DNA of 64,000 nucleotides from Coraliomargarita sinensis (GCF_003185655.1 NZ_QHJQ01000007.1:62001-126000), one strand, 5' to 3'; shown: positions 43,792-53,640, counted from the first letter of the stretch. Program-made: numbers and translations. The notes: generated from the sequence alone by a model not told the origin.

Positions 43792-43915
43792 CGCAAAACA
43801 AGGTATCATGCATAAGGATGCACACAACTGCTTTTAGGATTTGGCGGAGTCGAAAAACGCTGTTCCGGACAAAGCATGACTTGCCCAGCCCGCGCGGATC
43901 CCATTTATTCATCAC

Positions 43916-44782
43916 ATGGCATCCGGCTACCGAGGGCGTATTGCACCGACACCGACGGGGTATCTCCACCTCGGTCACGCCCGCACATTCTGGATCGCAA
44001 TGGAGCGGGCCAAAGAAGCCGGAGGAAAATTGATCTACAGGGAAGAGGACCTCGATCCCCAGCGCTGCAAAAACGAATACGCCGACGCCGCGATGGAAGA
44101 TCTCAAATGGTTTGGCTGCCGTTGGGAGGAAGGGCCGGACGTGGGCGGGCCCCACACCCCTTACCGCCAGAGTGAGCGGAGCAGGCAGTTTTTGAATGCC
44201 TGGGAAAAGCTGAAGGATGCGGGAGCGATCTACCCCTGCGACAAATCCCGGAAAGACGTGGCCAACGCGGCCCGTGCGCCTCATGCGGAGGACAACGATG
44301 CCGAACCAATCTACCCGGAAGCATGGCGACCACCGGCGGGCACCGGACAAGACGCCAGAGAACCCGGTGCCAGCAACTGGCGCTTCCGCGTGCCGAACGA
44401 GCGGGAAATCCTCTTCGACGACGGGCGGTTGGGGCCCTGCGAATTTGAATGCCTGCGGGACTTCGGCGATTTCCTTGTCTGGCGCAAGGACGGGGTGCCC
44501 GCTTACGAACTGGCGGTTGTGGTCGACGACGCCGCCATGGACATTACCGAGGTGGTGCGCGGGGAAGACCTGCTCATCTCCACAGCCCGGCAGTTACTCA
44601 TCTACGAAGCGCTGGGGCTAAAGCCACCGGCATTTTACCATACTCCGCTAATGGTCGATACTGAAGGTCAGCGATTGGCGAAGCGGCACCGCTCACTCAG
44701 CCTGCGCGAACTACAGGAAGCGGGACACAAACCGGAAGCGCTCCGCCAGTCAGAAGACTGGTGGTCGGGGCTGGACGACTAA
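43916..44782 (+). CDS. gluQ: glutamyl-Q tRNA(Asp) synthetase
   Basis: A 288-residue truncated GluRS that attaches glutamate to queuosine-34 of tRNA(Asp). It has the catalytic fold only (RGRIAPTPTGYLHLGHARTF with HLGH at 18-21, LIYREEDLDPQRC, LVWRKDGVPAYELAVVVDDAAMDITEVVRGEDLL) and lacks the anticodon-binding domain, which is diagnostic. The KMSKS position is RLAKRHRSLSLREL, the relaxed form usual in GluQ. The zinc-site cysteines of many GluQs are partly present (CDKSRKDV). The end lies three bases before the mscS start, so the two genes are coupled. Confidence 0.94.
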   Translation: MASGYRGRIAPTPTGYLHLGHARTFWIAMERAKEAGGKLIYREEDLDPQRCKNEYADAAMEDLKWFGCRWEEGPDVGGPHTPYRQSERSRQFLNAWEKLKDAGAIYPCDKSRKDVANAARAPHAEDNDAEPIYPEAWRPPAGTGQDAREPGASNWRFRVPNEREILFDDGRLGPCEFECLRDFGDFLVWRKDGVPAYELAVVVDDAAMDITEVVRGEDLLISTARQLLIYEALGLKPPAFYHTPLMVDTEGQRLAKRHRSLSLRELQEAGHKPEALRQSEDWWSGLDD

Positions 44783-44785
44783 CTT

Positions 44786-45619
44786 ATGGAAGAAGAACTG
44801 CAACAACTCGAAGCGCTGAAAGAACAGCTGATCGTATATCTCGCGACAAACGGCGTACAACTTGTGATCGCCGTGCTGATCCTGCTGGCCGGTTTCTGGA
44901 TCGGGAAGAGTGTTGCCAATCTGATTCTCAAGATTTGCGAGAAGCGGCAGATCGATCTGACCCTCGCCCGCTTTTTCTCGGGCTTTGCCAAGGTGCTCAT
45001 TATCGCCTTTGCCTTGATCATGTCGCTGAGCAAGGCGGGCATCGAGATCACCCCCTTCATTGCACTGCTCGGTGCCAGCGCCTTCGGTCTAAGTTTGGCC
45101 GTGCAAGGTCCGGTCTCGAACTACGGAGCCGGCATTGTACTGATCGTCACCCGTCCTTTCCGTGTCGGTGACACGCTAACCGTCAGTGGCCAAAGCGGAG
45201 TCGTCGACTTCGTCAAGCTCGGCAGCACCGAGCTGACCAACGAGGACGAAGAACGCATCACGATTCCGAACAGAAAGGTGCTGGGTGAGATCTTCACCAA
45301 CTCGCACGAATATAGAATCGTCGAGGGCGTTGTCGGGATCGACTACGCCGCCGACCCGGAGCAGGCAATCGGATGCATCACGCAAGCGGTCAAATCCGTA
45401 GATGGCTGCGCCGAGGACCGCGAGCCGGTGATCGGTATCGATGCCTTTGCCGACTCTTCAATCAACATCGGTTTCCGCGTCTGGGTGCCGACGAACAGCT
45501 ACCACCGTAAGCGATTCGCGTTGAACCTTGCCGTGTACCACGCCCTGAAGAAGGCCGAAATCACTATTCCGTTCCCGCAACGCGACGTGCATTTGATTCG
45601 TTCAGAAACCGAGCAATAA
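44786..45619 (+). CDS. small-conductance mechanosensitive channel (MscS family)
   Basis: A 277-residue inner-membrane channel that opens under membrane tension to release solutes on hypo-osmotic shock. Helices lie at about 22-45 (LVIAVLILLAGFWIGKSV), 60-85 and the pore-lining TM3 (GLSLAVQGPVSNYGAGI), with the Ala/Gly pattern of MscS. The beta domain follows with RPFRVGDTLTVSGQSGVVDFVKLGSTELTNEDEERITIPNRKVL and a C-terminal cage ending IPFPQRDVHLI. Length matches minimal MscS. It starts just after gluQ, and its 3' end overlaps the convergent LysE-type gene by 18 bases. Confidence 0.95.
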   Translation: MEEELQQLEALKEQLIVYLATNGVQLVIAVLILLAGFWIGKSVANLILKICEKRQIDLTLARFFSGFAKVLIIAFALIMSLSKAGIEITPFIALLGASAFGLSLAVQGPVSNYGAGIVLIVTRPFRVGDTLTVSGQSGVVDFVKLGSTELTNEDEERITIPNRKVLGEIFTNSHEYRIVEGVVGIDYAADPEQAIGCITQAVKSVDGCAEDREPVIGIDAFADSSINIGFRVWVPTNSYHRKRFALNLAVYHALKKAEITIPFPQRDVHLIRSETEQ

Positions 45620-46219
45620 GACAATCACCGCGAGGCTGAAACAGAGCAAAGCGGAAAACGGACGAATCTTATTGAGCGACTTCAGGGTAATCCGTACCGG
45701 CACGCGCCTGGCAAAAAAAAGGGAGAGAAAAGTGAATTGCCCCCACCACCAGCTCACACCGATGACGGCTCCTACCAGAACGTAAGGCACCACCGGCCAG
45801 GCCGGAGGGTTGTTCAAGTAAACCCCTGTCGCCATGAGTATGGCCATCGCGGCAGGCAGTCGCAGCGGCATGGCGAGCGAGCGGTTCAAGGCATTCCGGA
45901 ATAAGACCGCTTCGGAAGGCAGTTCCGCAGCGTAACTGAGATCATCTGCTTTTCGGGTACGGAGGAACTTGACCCCCATGTAAGCCAGGACAAAGGAAGC
46001 GAAGGCATGCATCGCCTCGCCGACAAAAACCAGATGCCGCGACATCATCATCAGTCCGGGAATCGCCACGATCAGCCACACCAGTTGGGACAGCCAGAAG
46101 CCCAGTCCGACCGCCATCACCTGTGAGGGACGTCCCGCCAAGCCCACCTTGGCCAGCCAAACCGTTCCCGGAAAGAGCGTGAGGGATAAAATAAAACCGG
46201 CTGTGATGCCTTCTAGCAT
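45602..46219 (-). CDS. LysE-family exporter-like membrane protein
   Basis: 205 residues from the ATG at 46219 (MLEGITAGFILSLTLFPGTVWLAKVG). Five to six hydrophobic helices and the N-terminal G-x-x-L-x-LxPGxxxL-type block suggest the LysE/RhtB amino-acid exporter superfamily, although the usual second PG motif is weak. A basic mid-loop (KFLRTRKADD) and a long hydrophobic C-terminus (PFSALLCFSLAVIVLLLGF) fit. The substrate is unknown. It is divergent from nothing and convergent with mscS; the next minus-strand gene upstream (the CcoI-like stub) may share its transcript, 53 bases apart. Confidence 0.75.
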   Translation of the reverse strand: MLEGITAGFILSLTLFPGTVWLAKVGLAGRPSQVMAVGLGFWLSQLVWLIVAIPGLMMMSRHLVFVGEAMHAFASFVLAYMGVKFLRTRKADDLSYAAELPSEAVLFRNALNRSLAMPLRLPAAMAILMATGVYLNNPPAWPVVPYVLVGAVIGVSWWWGQFTFLSLFFARRVPVRITLKSLNKIRPFSALLCFSLAVIVLLLGF

Positions 46220-46272
46220 ATTCTTAGAATGAACGTAGTCACCGTGCCTGGACAAGCTTCGTTACGGGGAGC

Positions 46273-47112
46273 TTATGCACGTATCCGGAGTCGCCGAAGC
46301 TCCGAAAGCCAACGCGCCAGAACCATGACCGGGAGCACGACGAAATAGGCACCGGCAAACAATACCCCGCCGTGAGGCATGAAGACCGTGAATAACGCGG
46401 CCAGTAGGAGGCCCAAGAGGATAAGCGCGGGAAACGCATCGCTGTGCCAACGCCGAAGCAGCAAGCCGCGCCAGGCCGGCCTTAAAAAAAGCGTCCCGCC
46501 AAGCAGGTGGGCAAACAACAAGCAAACCACCAGCAATAAGCTGTAGAACTGCCGCAACCCGGGACCACCGATCCCGGCGGCGGAGGCCAAGAGAAGCAAG
46601 CCGCCGTTCAAGCTGAAGACAAGCGTGAGGCAGAGGCGGACGGCAAGAGGTGACATTGATGCCATCCGCGAAAACGGCTCGCCGCTGATCCGGTAACCGA
46701 ACCGGTGCAGTTCCCCGGCCAACCGACAGAGATCAAAATCACCCGGCTCCCATGCCAGGCTGAGGCGCCCCGAATCCAGGGCTACCTTGGCCGACAAAAC
46801 ACCGGGTTGACGTCCGGCGAGTTCCTCCACCAACCAGGCACAACCCATGCAGAACATCCCCTGAACCGGAACCGTAAGCTGACACCCGGGGCCACTTTCC
46901 GCATCCTCTTGTAGTTTTTTTATCGATACAGTGTTCACTGCGCCAAAAGGAAGATCCCCGACCGGCTTGCCCGCCCTGTCCTGCTTCGAATAGTAATCCT
47001 CAAAGCCACCTTCCCGGATCATCCCATAAACATGCTCGCAACCGGCACAGCAAAACTCACCCCGACCTTTCGACCGGTGATAGGGAATGCCGCAATGCTT
47101 ACACTGTTTCAT
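46273..47112 (-). CDS. CcoI/FixI-like P-type ATPase N-terminus without the ATPase domain
   Basis: A 279-residue protein that resembles only the front part of a cytochrome-oxidase copper ATPase. Residues 1-35 are the cysteine cluster MKQCKHCGIPYHRSKGRGEFCCAGCEHVYGMI. An HMA domain spans about 78-145 (VPVQGMFCMGCAWLVEELAG with a CxxC). About four membrane helices follow, in pairs (LTLVFSLNGGLLLLASAAGI, FYSLLLVVCLLFAHLLGGTLF, LILLGLLLAALFTVFMP, VLFAGAYFVVLPVMVLARWL). The phosphorylation (DKTGT) and ATP-binding domains are absent, and the frame ends cleanly, without a downstream remnant. It may be a metal-sensing or chaperone-like membrane protein derived from CcoI. Confidence 0.8.
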   Translation of the reverse strand: MKQCKHCGIPYHRSKGRGEFCCAGCEHVYGMIREGGFEDYYSKQDRAGKPVGDLPFGAVNTVSIKKLQEDAESGPGCQLTVPVQGMFCMGCAWLVEELAGRQPGVLSAKVALDSGRLSLAWEPGDFDLCRLAGELHRFGYRISGEPFSRMASMSPLAVRLCLTLVFSLNGGLLLLASAAGIGGPGLRQFYSLLLVVCLLFAHLLGGTLFLRPAWRGLLLRRWHSDAFPALILLGLLLAALFTVFMPHGGVLFAGAYFVVLPVMVLARWLSELRRLRIRA

Positions 47113-47251
47113 AGTTGGCCGAGCCCGAGTCTGTTCACATTCGAAATCAAGGTTAAGCTGGCTGACTCTTTAAACCACGCTCCCACATCACAAACAAGTA
47201 GTCTTGCAAGTTGTTCCCGGATTAACAATTATAATGCCTATAAGCAGTTCT

Positions 47252-47707
47252 ATGAGCGACGATCTTTATCAAATTATCTACATTAGCACGGCGAATGCCG
47301 GGTTAACCGAAGATTCTTTGCTGGAACTACTTTCAGCCTCCCAGAAGCGCAACGCCGCCCGGCAAATCACGGGGATCCTGCTCCATTCCGACGGTAACAT
47401 TATTCAGGTGATTGAAGGGCCCGAAGCGAAGGTCAAAGGCCTCTACGAAAAAATTTCCGATGATCCGCGCCACCGCGGGGTCACTTTGATTTCGGGTCGT
47501 TCGGTGCAACGGCGTGATTTTCCGAAATTCAAAATGGGCTTCAAACGGGCACGGAGTAAGGACTTCAAAGCACAGCTACCGGGTTTTACCGATGTGGTGG
47601 AAAAGGGCAAAGTTACCGATGAGGAACTGGCCGGGCTATCCAAGCTGGTTTCGGTCTTTATCCGCACCTTTGCCAAGTCCACGAACATCGACCGCTTTGG
47701 TTGTTAA
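47252..47707 (+). CDS. BLUF-domain blue-light photoreceptor
   Basis: 151 residues from the ATG at 47252 ([12 protein letters not shown]); an ATG at 47234 is an alternative. It is a flavin (FAD)-binding BLUF domain over residues 5-100 with a short C-terminal helix. The photocycle residues align by spacing with AppA: Tyr10 (Tyr21), Asn34 (Asn45), Gln52 (Gln63) and Met95 (Met106). The semi-conserved tryptophan position is Phe93 (PKFKMGF instead of WxMGF). It has no fused output domain, so it probably signals by protein contact. Its TAA stop overlaps the stop of the convergent dehydrogenase fusion within TTAA. Confidence 0.93.
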   Translation: MSDDLYQIIYISTANAGLTEDSLLELLSASQKRNAARQITGILLHSDGNIIQVIEGPEAKVKGLYEKISDDPRHRGVTLISGRSVQRRDFPKFKMGFKRARSKDFKAQLPGFTDVVEKGKVTDEELAGLSKLVSVFIRTFAKSTNIDRFGC

Positions 47708-50700
47708 ACCAGGTCGAAGCGTTCGATGCCCTTACGGACATCGGACAGGAAAGCGGCTGCACCGACACCATTGATCCAGCGGTGGTCGAATGTCAGCACA
47801 AGTGAGGCCACCTCCATGGGACTACCGTCTTTCGACTTCGGGTCGGGCTGTTGATAGGGCGCGCCGATAAAAAGCGTGGCGATGGCCGGAGGCACCACAA
47901 TCGGGATGGCCGAGCGCACGTTGTAGGCGCCCATACTTGAAATGGAAAGTGGCACCCGGTTTTTCGATACGATCTCCCCGTGGCGCGTGCGTCGCAGGGA
48001 TTCGTTAAAGACCTCGATAAAATCGTCCCATTCCACCTCGTTGACGTTTTTGACCACCGCGGTTTCCAGCTTATCGCCGGGCAATGCCACGGCCACACCG
48101 AGGTCGTAGCCTTCCGGATCGTAAACGAGTTCATCGCCACGCACCACTGAAGCGAAGCGCTCGTGTTTGCGCATGGCCTGAAGCACCGCCCAGGCCGTCA
48201 TGGTCGCCGTCGAAAGCGTGCCGCCCGGTGTTTTCTTGCTGCGGAGGCGCGCATCGCGCACGGCTTCCCAGCGGCAGGTCATATCGATGGTCGCCGGGAC
48301 AATGCCCTGAAGCTGCTTGACCGCTTCCTGGGAGAGGCCGCCGACGCGCTGTTGTTGCGCGCCCTCCTTTTGCTGGGGGGCCGAGGCGGAGGCCGCCTGA
48401 GCCACGGCGGCGCCCGATAGCGTTAACTGTACGAGATTCTGCCCGACGGTCACTTCATCATCCTCGCTCACGGCCCACTCCCCGAGCACGCCGCCGGCAT
48501 CACACTCAATGGGGAACACGGCCTTGTCGGTCTCGACTTCGCAGAGCGCGTCGTCGGCTTTGACCACATCGCCGGCCTGTTTGAGAATCGAGACGATACG
48601 CGCGACGCGTATCCCCTCGCCGAGAATGGGCACGACGATATCCTTGGTCGCACCCGAGGAACCAGAAGCAGACGAATTCATTTTGTGAGTATTTTCCGGG
48701 TGGACAGTTGGCGCATCAGCGACAGCTGCAGAAGGTAACAGGGAGGACTCCAGTGAGCTCGCGAGCAGGTGTTCAAGCGCCGACTCGATCCGTTGCTTAT
48801 CCGGCAGAGCGGCATACTCGTAGACCGGATTAAACCCGACGTGGACATCTCCCTTCGAGACGATGACCGGAGGGCTCTTCAGGGCGCTCAGGACCTCATG
48901 CCGCTCACACATTGTAGAAACGATCATCTGACCGACGCTGGCCGTGATATTGTCTTCCTGAACGATGAGCAGACGGCCGGTCTTTTGAACGGATGCGGCG
49001 ATGGCCTCTTCATCCCAGGGAGCAATTGAGCGAAGGTCGATCAGTTCGATATCGAGCGCTTCCGCAAGTCCGTCGAGCGTTTCTTCAACCAGTTCGACGC
49101 AGTTCCCCCAGGTCACGAGGGTCAACAGTTCCCCCTGGCGAATGGTGCGCGCCTGCCCCAGCGGCACCGCATCGACCGAATCCCCCGCCGGCAACTCGGC
49201 CCACATCAGGTGTTTCGGCAGAAGAATGATGGTCGGATCCTCACCGTGCAGGGCTGTCCAGAAAAGCCCGGCGGTGTCGGCGGGCGTCGAAGGCACCACC
49301 ACACGAATACCCGGCACACGGGCAAACGAGGCCTCGCCCGACTGGCTGTGCCAGAGCGCGCCACCCGGGAGATAGCCGCCGCAGGGCGCGTATATGACCA
49401 GAGGACACTTCCAATGCCCGAAGCTGCGCCAGCGCAGTGTCGCCATATTGGACACCAGCTGATTCCAGCCGGGGTAGATAAAATCGACGAACTGAATTTC
49501 AAAACAGGGGCGTTTCCCGTAAGAGGCCAATCCGACCGCCAGGCCCATGATGGTCGACTCCGCCAAAGGTGAATTGACGGCACGTGACGGGTCCTTGGTC
49601 GAGAGCCCTTTCGTCAGATTGAAAACACCTCCCTTGGGATCGGCGATGTCTTCGCCGAAAAAGACCACATCCGGCAACTCGTCCATGGCGTGGTGGAAGG
49701 TTTTATTGACGGCATCGAGCATTCGGCAGGAATCCCCAAGCGCCACCTGCGGTCCCGCATCGGGTGTTTGCACCGGTCCGGTCAGATGGGCTTCACCTTC
49801 CTCTGCCACGGGGTCGTCCGCGCCGGCCGCTTCCTGATAAATGCCTCGGATCTCCTCGCGGATTTCTTCTTCCAGAGCAGCGGCTTCTTGGGCGGTCAGC
49901 AGCCCGTCCTCGATCATGCGCTTTTGAAACACCGCGATCGGGTCGCGCTCATGCATGGTGTCGAGTTCCTCCACGGCACGATACATGCGCTGATCATCCG
50001 CACTGGAGTGGTTGGAAAAGCGCTCCACATCACACCAGATAAAGCCCGGCCCCCCGCCGTCGCGTGCCTTGGCCACCGCAGCCTGACCGGCGGCGGCAAC
50101 CGCTTCGACATCACTCCCGTCGACACGCAACCATTCGTCCTGATCGAGCACCCCGAGCGCGAGTGGATTGGTTCGCGCCGTCCGCGTGCTGATGGCGATA
50201 CGGTTATCCTCGACGACAAATACGATGGGCAAGCGGCGCTCCTTGGCGAAACAGACTGCCTCGAAAAAATCACCCTGTCTGGCCGCAGCCTCGCCCAGCG
50301 AGGCATAGACCACATTCGACTTGCCATCCAGTTGCATGCCCCATGCGGCACCGCAGGCCGGGAGCAGATGCGCTCCCACCGGCGACGGATGACTCCAGAT
50401 ATTCAGTTTCCTGTCACTGAAATGCCCGGTCAGCTGACGCCCCCCGCTCGAGGAGTCCCGCTTGGCGTAAAAAGCCAGTGCCAGGTCGTAGTCGCTGATG
50501 CCGCGCTGGATACAAAAACTGCGGTCACGATAGTAAGGGAAGGCATAATCGCCCGGCTCAAGATTCAGCGCCACCGCGGCCAGCGCCTCGTGCCCCATAC
50601 CTGAAATGTGAAACCAGCCCTTGCCCTGACGGATGAGATTTTGCTCACGCAAGTCGCCAAGCCGACTGCGCCAAAGCACACGCAAGAGGGCCTTGCGAGC

Positions 50701-50745
50701 CGCAGAATCGAGAATTGAAGTTGGGGAATCCGCTTTGCTGGACAT
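47704..50745 (-). CDS. fused 2-oxoacid dehydrogenase: E1alpha-E1beta-lipoyl-E2 in one chain
   Basis: 1013 residues from the ATG at 50745. Residues about 1-340 are an E1alpha ([55 protein letters not shown]), with the ThDP motif in the variant form [12 protein letters not shown]…[10 protein letters not shown] (GDG replaced by GEA). About 360-690 are an E1beta ([54 protein letters not shown]). About 725-800 form a lipoyl domain with [10 protein letters not shown]. About 830-1013 are an E2 acyltransferase-like domain with [15 protein letters not shown] (His kept, Asp replaced by Asn). No peripheral subunit-binding domain is visible. It is probably a branched-chain-type complex. No E3 gene is nearby. 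Confidence 0.92.
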   Translation of the reverse strand: MSSKADSPTSILDSAARKALLRVLWRSRLGDLREQNLIRQGKGWFHISGMGHEALAAVALNLEPGDYAFPYYRDRSFCIQRGISDYDLALAFYAKRDSSSGGRQLTGHFSDRKLNIWSHPSPVGAHLLPACGAAWGMQLDGKSNVVYASLGEAAARQGDFFEAVCFAKERRLPIVFVVEDNRIAISTRTARTNPLALGVLDQDEWLRVDGSDVEAVAAAGQAAVAKARDGGGPGFIWCDVERFSNHSSADDQRMYRAVEELDTMHERDPIAVFQKRMIEDGLLTAQEAAALEEEIREEIRGIYQEAAGADDPVAEEGEAHLTGPVQTPDAGPQVALGDSCRMLDAVNKTFHHAMDELPDVVFFGEDIADPKGGVFNLTKGLSTKDPSRAVNSPLAESTIMGLAVGLASYGKRPCFEIQFVDFIYPGWNQLVSNMATLRWRSFGHWKCPLVIYAPCGGYLPGGALWHSQSGEASFARVPGIRVVVPSTPADTAGLFWTALHGEDPTIILLPKHLMWAELPAGDSVDAVPLGQARTIRQGELLTLVTWGNCVELVEETLDGLAEALDIELIDLRSIAPWDEEAIAASVQKTGRLLIVQEDNITASVGQMIVSTMCERHEVLSALKSPPVIVSKGDVHVGFNPVYEYAALPDKQRIESALEHLLASSLESSLLPSAAVADAPTVHPENTHKMNSSASGSSGATKDIVVPILGEGIRVARIVSILKQAGDVVKADDALCEVETDKAVFPIECDAGGVLGEWAVSEDDEVTVGQNLVQLTLSGAAVAQAASASAPQQKEGAQQQRVGGLSQEAVKQLQGIVPATIDMTCRWEAVRDARLRSKKTPGGTLSTATMTAWAVLQAMRKHERFASVVRGDELVYDPEGYDLGVAVALPGDKLETAVVKNVNEVEWDDFIEVFNESLRRTRHGEIVSKNRVPLSISSMGAYNVRSAIPIVVPPAIATLFIGAPYQQPDPKSKDGSPMEVASLVLTFDHRWINGVGAAAFLSDVRKGIERFDLV

Positions 50746-50885
50746 TGATAACGTAAGGAAAGCCTGTGGCGTAAAAGACGCAGAGTTCAAGCTAGATAAA
50801 GAGCCACAAATGAGGCAAGCAAGGCTGAATCAGTTTCCCAAAGGATACTTTTCCCGCAAAGCGGCGGTAACACTTAAAACGTAAA

Positions 50886-50917
50886 AGGCTCGAACGCCTA
50901 CCAAACGTTCGAGCCTA
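50886..50917 (-). terminator. rho-independent terminator on the minus strand
   Basis: A perfect 11-bp stem AGGCTCGAACG / CGTTCGAGCCT. On the minus strand it is followed by TTTTACGTTTTAAG, a U-rich tail. It would end transcripts arriving from the FIST gene region (51242-52429) and lies upstream of the dehydrogenase fusion. Confidence 0.75.
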
Positions 50918-51241
50918 CTACTACCCTCTATACTAACCAAAGTACGTACGTGACAATTAACAATAAGTCGGACTAATCAAACATAAACTAAAGTTAAGTT
51001 AAACTAATCTTAAACCCTAATGGCTTCCTTAAGCTGTGCTTCAGCCTCGCCCTTGTGAGAAACGTATACCGCTTCAATTTAATTATGCTTCAATCGAATT
51101 GATGTAGCAGAGCCAGTCTCTGTCTCTATCCCGATATCTATGTATGAGGATGGCAGAGGACCCGTCTTCATCGGATTACGCCGAGGCATGCTGCCATAGC
51201 TACAAGCGAGACTACCGAGACAGACCTTTGCAAAGAAGGTA
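50918..51241. other. 324-base gap with a short coding-like remnant
   Basis: Apart from AT-rich sequence at 50930-51010, the minus strand at 51010-51072 reads EAVYVSHKGEAEAQLKEAIRV-stop. This looks like the tail of an alpha/beta protein but is closed upstream by an in-frame TAA, with no start codon. It may be the last piece of a deleted gene; I cannot name it. The terminator at 50886 could then have belonged to that gene. Confidence 0.35.
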
Positions 51242-52429
51242 TTATTTCTTCGCGACAAAAAGCCCGAGGCTCGCGGCATAGCCGTGCAGGAGCGTACGTC
51301 CCCCGACAGGCGCCAACTCGCCGTTACAGAAGAGACCGGACAAGGGCATCTCAGGCAAAAACTGATTGACGACCCCGACATCATGGTTCGAGACCCCGAA
51401 CAGCGATGAGCCCCGACCGATGCAGTCGCACAGGCAGGCGCCATAGACGGCACGTTGCCCCAATTCGCGGAGGCGCTGCTTGAGCAATTCCTCAAAATCC
51501 ACCGATGCCGTCACCGCATCACGAATTTGGAACTGCAGGTTTTGTCCGACACGAGGCGGTGTGGCGATTGCGACGGCTCCGGTTTGTGGATCGATCGCCG
51601 CAAGATTGCGCACGAGAAAATCGCCCGTGCCGAAGCTGGCTTTGTACTCATCCATGACCAACCCGATGAAGATATTGCCCCGGGCTTGTTGTTGCTCGTC
51701 TGAACTGAGTTCCTGAAGCGTATCGCGGAGGACTTCCAGGATGGGGCGATTCCCGACTTGGTGGATAATGTTATGATCGGCGCGGGTAATCGTCCAGGGA
51801 GAGCCCACGGGGCGACAGCCTTGGGAAAGCAAAGGCTCGATCGTCACGTCACCCTCAAGCGCCAATGCCACAGCGCCGCCTGAATGCACGTTCCCGTGAC
51901 AAAACAAAGCCGTCGAATCATTGGCCGGATTGCCGGTGAACCCACCCACGGTCGGCCGGCCTTGCGTGGCCTGATCCCAGTCCCGCAGCCAGCTGTCGTG
52001 ACTCAAATTCCCGGCGGCCGCGAGCAGGATCCATGCGTTGGCGGAAGCAGTGAGTGGCCCCATAGCACGTGACAAGCCAGAGCTGCCCCCTTCCAGCAGA
52101 AGCGATTCTTCCAGATGAATGGCGTGCGCACGCGTGCCGGGCAAGTGGTGCAGAGCGAGGCAAAAGCCCTCGCCTCCTTCCATTTCCTCTGAATCCGCGA
52201 TCAAGCCATCCGCGGCACAGCCGAGGACAACGGGAGTCTGCGCGTAGATTCGAACAATTTCCAAAATCTCCCGTGCGTGCGGGAGCGCATCCGCCGCACA
52301 AAAAAGCAGTCCGAAAGTAACGGGGCCTGCCAGAACGGATCTTTGCTCCGTCGCCCAAGCCTCCACCTGCGACTCATTGAGAGGGAGGCTGAAATGCTGG
52401 ACAACAGTGTGACAGGGGGCAACGGGCAT
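51242..52429 (-). CDS. FIST-domain sensory protein
   Basis: 395 residues from the ATG at 52429. The N-terminal FIST domain (about 20-195) has LLFCAADALPHAREILEIVRIYAQTPVVLGCAADGLI and VGGFTG. The FIST_C domain (about 205-390) has the conserved RPILEVLRDTLQEL block and ends LFCNGELAPVGGRTLLHGYAASLGLF, the family hallmark. FIST domains are thought to bind small ligands such as amino acids and work with signalling partners. It is a stand-alone protein here. It is divergent, by 83 bases, from a histidine kinase followed by a hybrid kinase, a common setting for FIST proteins. Confidence 0.92.
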   Translation of the reverse strand: MPVAPCHTVVQHFSLPLNESQVEAWATEQRSVLAGPVTFGLLFCAADALPHAREILEIVRIYAQTPVVLGCAADGLIADSEEMEGGEGFCLALHHLPGTRAHAIHLEESLLLEGGSSGLSRAMGPLTASANAWILLAAAGNLSHDSWLRDWDQATQGRPTVGGFTGNPANDSTALFCHGNVHSGGAVALALEGDVTIEPLLSQGCRPVGSPWTITRADHNIIHQVGNRPILEVLRDTLQELSSDEQQQARGNIFIGLVMDEYKASFGTGDFLVRNLAAIDPQTGAVAIATPPRVGQNLQFQIRDAVTASVDFEELLKQRLRELGQRAVYGACLCDCIGRGSSLFGVSNHDVGVVNQFLPEMPLSGLFCNGELAPVGGRTLLHGYAASLGLFVAKK

Positions 52430-52512
52430 GTAGCAAATGCGGCCGAATAGAAGTTGTGTCACACATAAACCCAATCTATGACCAGAGGCGAATCATTTTT
52501 TAGGAAAAACGG

Positions 52513-53640
52513 ATGGACGACGCTTTACTCCAACAATTGCGCAGAAGTCAGGATGCTGAACTTGGGCTTCGAAATGCACTGGATGCAGCCTCCATCGGTT
52601 ACTGGTCCTGGGTCACGAGCGAATCGATGCAGTGGGATGGCCACATGTTGCGCCTCTTCGGGATCCAACGTGATGAAGTCCCAGCGAACATGGATGACTT
52701 TCTGCTTCTGCTGGACCATGACTCACAGGAAGCCGCGGTCGAAGCGTTCGATGCCGCTCTCCGTGAAAATGACACGCTGAACCTGCCTGTCGTCGCGGAG
52801 AAGACAGGGCTGGAATTACAGATGCAAGGAAGGCCCTATTGGTTACCCGGAACCGAGGGCCAAGCACTGAGTGGCCTATGCATGGCGCGCTCCGGCGCGG
52901 GCGCATCGGAGGATGCCCCTTCACATGACTCGACCATGGAGCTGGCGAACTTTGCCTCGGTGGCCTCGCATGACCTGCGCGAACCACTGCGCATGATCAG
53001 CAGTTATCTACGCTTACTCGAGGAACGTTCGCCCGACTCTCTCGATGAGCGCGCACAGCGCTACATCAATTACGCCTGCGACGGCGCGGATCGTATGCGA
53101 CGCTTGATCGAAGATTTGCTGAGCTATGCCCGACTGGACAGCGAAAGCGAACCAGCCGGACCCGTCGCGCTGACGGAAGTACTGAGCGAGACCATGAATA
53201 TCCTCTCGAACAGCATTCGTGAGAGTAAAGCCGATGTCACTGTCACCTTTGAACAATCCCCTCTAGTGCTTGGCGACAGGACCAGCCTAGTCCGCCTGTT
53301 CCAGAATTTGATCGGCAATGCCATCAAGTTTCACGCCAAAGGCAAAAGCCCCAAGGTGCAAATCGGGTTGAAAGACGGCGATGAAGCAGCCGCTCCAGGC
53401 TTCTGGATCATTTCCGTCAAAGACCACGGTATCGGCATCGACCCGGAGCATCACGACTTACTCTTCAGCATCTTCCAACGGCTGCATACACGTGACGAGT
53501 ATGAAGGATCAGGCATCGGCCTGGCCTCATGCCGCAAGATCGTCGACCGCCTGGGCGGGCGGATCGACTTCGATTCCAAGAAAGGCAAAGGCAGCACCTT
53601 CCGCGTCTACTTGAAAAAAGCGAAAGCCCGGAACTGCTGA
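52513..53640 (+). CDS. soluble histidine kinase with PAS-like N-terminus
   Basis: A 375-residue protein. About 15-130 resembles a degenerate PAS domain (ALDAASIGYWSWVTSESMQWDGHMLRLFGI). HisKA spans 150-210 with the phosphoacceptor block FASVASHDLREPLRMISSYLRLLEE. HATPase_c spans about 255-370 (LFQNLIGNAIKFH, DHGIGIDPEHHDLLFSIFQRLHTRDEYEGSGIGLASCRKIVDRLGG). This is the phytochrome-like/HWE-free kinase type. No transmembrane helix is seen, so it is cytosolic. It is the first gene after the FIST divergence and lies 64 bases ahead of the hybrid kinase, probably in one operon. Confidence 0.92.
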   Translation: MDDALLQQLRRSQDAELGLRNALDAASIGYWSWVTSESMQWDGHMLRLFGIQRDEVPANMDDFLLLLDHDSQEAAVEAFDAALRENDTLNLPVVAEKTGLELQMQGRPYWLPGTEGQALSGLCMARSGAGASEDAPSHDSTMELANFASVASHDLREPLRMISSYLRLLEERSPDSLDERAQRYINYACDGADRMRRLIEDLLSYARLDSESEPAGPVALTEVLSETMNILSNSIRESKADVTVTFEQSPLVLGDRTSLVRLFQNLIGNAIKFHAKGKSPKVQIGLKDGDEAAAPGFWIISVKDHGIGIDPEHHDLLFSIFQRLHTRDEYEGSGIGLASCRKIVDRLGGRIDFDSKKGKGSTFRVYLKKAKARNC

